From positions 1-43,206 of the IMG/VR virus record IMGVR_UViG_3300036719_004441: 43,206 nt of DNA. One strand, written 5' to 3'. Each line of letters opens with the position of its first letter. Position 1 is the first letter of the stretch. The notes beneath the pieces are model-generated. The model made no database searches. It saw only the letters and a list, made by a program, of their open reading frames with translations, and was not told where the DNA came from. This DNA comes from a virus. The translations under genes and the position numbers were made by a program. Below are positions 41,749-43,206 of this stretch, piece by piece.

Positions 41749-43206
41749 ATGGCAAACGAACTACCAGAATATTTTGATAACATTGTACTAGGACAATATG
41801 CAATGACAGGCGTACCGCTTAAGGTATTTGCAAATGATCGTTATTATATCATCCCATCACCTGATGATGTTGATGATCCGCTTATTGGATATGGTATGAC
41901 GCCATCTGGTAAAATGGAACCATTTGATTATCGTGATATTGAACATATTATGGTATCTGGGAACAAAGTTGACTTGGCAGCATATACAAAAGCAATGGGA
42001 GATGAACTCAAAGGCGTTAAAAAAGCGTCTGATGCCAAAGGCGGTGAGGAGAAAAAAGAAGAAGGCGGTGAAGAAGAAAAGCCTGCAGCTGAAGAAGAAG
42101 GCGAAGCTCCAAAAAGCCCGTTTGAATCATTTGATCCTTATGCAAAGAAATGGTCATTGAAAGCATTGTATGAAATTTCCAAAGAAGAGCATAAAGCTCA
42201 GGAAGATGCATTGAAAGCAGAAATGGAAGCCGGTAAAGCAAAAATCGCTGCGGCTAAAGACAAAATGAGTGATCTTAAGAAACAACCTATTGATGATGGT
42301 GTTATCATTGAAGGCCCGTATGATAATATGACAATCAAAGATCTTCACTTTGAAATCGATCCTAAAAAATTTGAGGCAATGAAACTTGCTTTAGGTGCTA
42401 GGACGGGCGGTATCACATCTCGCGAGAAAATTGAAAATGCTGATTATGAACTTAAACGATTTAGAAAACAAATTCAGTACGGTGATGGAAATAATTTAGA
42501 ACCGTTTAAAGTAGATTCATATGAATCTCTCACATCTAAGTTAGTTAATGGACCTCATGCAAAAAAACGAGCTCCAGAGCGTTGGACTCAAAAAAAGTAT
42601 GATCAATGGATTGAAGATATTGCATCCGAGGGCGGTGCTGATAATGCATATGATATGGCACGTAATGCATCGAAAGAACTTCAACAATGGGTTAAACGTA
42701 ATCTAGTATATGATGAAACGCCGTTAGAAAGAATACAATATGATATTGAAGCATTAGCCGAGGGAGTGATTAGTGAAAGTGTTATCAGCGACATACTAAT
42801 TATAGCAATGGAAAGTACTACGTATGATAAATTTATATCCGAACTGATCAAACAAAAATTACTTAAGCGTGAAGATCTTCGCGATCCAGAACTAGTTGAT
42901 GAATTAAAAACAATGTATCGCGGCCAAGCTTTAGGTAAGCGAGAATCAGTTAATGAACTCAAATTAACATCGGCAGGTGTTAAAGAATTGTTAGCAGCGA
43001 TTTATTATAATTGGGATAAACTACGCAGCGTAATGAAACGAGAAAGATATTTCAATTCCTTCAAGGATATTGTTGCGTATCTTAAATCAGGAGATCAGGA
43101 AGAACAACAATCACTTGAAAAGTTTGTCCGAGCTCAAGGAATTAAAATAGGTACTCTTGAATCAGCTCATGTAAATGAATCTGATTATCAGATCAGACCA
43201 GCTCTG
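41749..43206 (+). CDS. Large acidic-linker protein, 3' end outside window
   Basis: The reading frame is open for 486 codons to the window end. The N-terminal part (to about residue 80) contains GMTPSGKMEPFDYRDIEHIM. A low-complexity Glu/Lys/Ala linker follows (about 90-120). Then come helical, charged segments with WSLKALYEISKEEHKAQED, PERWTQKKYDQWIEDI and ATYDKFISELIK-type repeats of helices. Candidate prohead-protease sites ending in Glu appear as ESVNE and AHVNES. I do not recognise the family. Neighbours suggest a head or structural protein, perhaps cut during maturation. Confidence 0.6.
   Translation, partial: MANELPEYFDNIVLGQYAMTGVPLKVFANDRYYIIPSPDDVDDPLIGYGMTPSGKMEPFDYRDIEHIMVSGNKVDLAAYTKAMGDELKGVKKASDAKGGEEKKEEGGEEEKPAAEEEGEAPKSPFESFDPYAKKWSLKALYEISKEEHKAQEDALKAEMEAGKAKIAAAKDKMSDLKKQPIDDGVIIEGPYDNMTIKDLHFEIDPKKFEAMKLALGARTGGITSREKIENADYELKRFRKQIQYGDGNNLEPFKVDSYESLTSKLVNGPHAKKRAPERWTQKKYDQWIEDIASEGGADNAYDMARNASKELQQWVKRNLVYDETPLERIQYDIEALAEGVISESVISDILIIAMESTTYDKFISELIKQKLLKREDLRDPELVDELKTMYRGQALGKRESVNELKLTSAGVKELLAAIYYNWDKLRSVMKRERYFNSFKDIVAYLKSGDQEEQQSLEKFVRAQGIKIGTLESAHVNESDYQIRPAL

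Noticed and set aside
41924-42241. Open frames on both strands within the Glu/Lys-rich linker of the last gene
   Set aside because: Low-complexity GAA/AAG-type codons leave other frames open by chance; the main frame continues across the whole region.

Overview
The window looks like part of a large, AT-rich tailed-phage genome. It carries 58 protein genes, all on the + strand. Gaps are almost never longer than about 60 bases, and many genes overlap by ATGA or similar stop/start junctions. A T4-like replication core is present: family B DNA polymerase, sliding clamp and both clamp-loader subunits. The C-terminal part of a peptidoglycan amidase and a group of probable head-packaged proteins also point to a myovirus related at a distance to T4. 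I saw no tRNA, rRNA, CRISPR array, transposase or integrase, and no gene-free stretch over 300 bases. The host is probably a member of Bacteroidota. Five intergenic sites carry a TTTG box, a spacer of exactly 20 bases and a TATATTTA-like box, which matches the -33/-7 promoter architecture of that phylum. Many genes also lack a clear Shine-Dalgarno sequence.

Region 1 (1-16.7 kb) holds lysis and DNA metabolism genes. It starts with the amidase end and several unknown proteins. Next come QueD-like and QueE-like enzymes, a GroES-like co-chaperonin, GTP cyclohydrolase I, DNA polymerase, a GT-B glycosyltransferase, a DpdA/TGT-like transglycosylase, the clamp, dUTPase, clamp loader, a zinc ribbon protein, GroEL, the small clamp-loader subunit, a DUF3310 protein, a RecB/Cas4-like nuclease and a SLOG-fold protein. 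FolE, QueD, QueE and DpdA together imply that 7-deazaguanine bases are made and inserted into DNA. The glycosyltransferase that overlaps the DpdA gene raises the possibility that the base is glycosylated as well.

Region 2 (16.8-35.4 kb) is an 18.6 kb cassette for glycan synthesis. It contains about a dozen glycosyltransferase-like genes, five nucleotide-sugar enzymes (two epimerase-type SDRs, a short UDP-sugar 6-dehydrogenase, a CapD-like 4,6-dehydratase and an RmlD-like reductase) and three methyltransferases. No flippase, polymerase or ligase-type membrane protein is visible. A soluble acceptor such as virion protein or DNA is therefore more likely than an exported polysaccharide.

Region 3 (35.4-43.2 kb) holds membrane proteins and probable virion/head genes. 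Five proteins start with a short amphipathic leader ending in Glu, resembling the capsid-targeting sequence of T4 internal head proteins. Their bodies include a complete Mn-type superoxide dismutase, a nucleotidyltransferase-fold protein, a ParB-like protein and two unknowns. An ADP-ribosyltransferase-like candidate lies among them. The set looks like a cargo of proteins packaged in the head and delivered with the DNA. The last gene is large and runs off the end of the window.

Two promoter classes can be proposed. The five TTTG-N20-TATATTTA sites precede DNA-metabolism and takeover genes and are middle-like. Three sites with only an ATATTTAT core precede the glycan and virion genes and are late-like.
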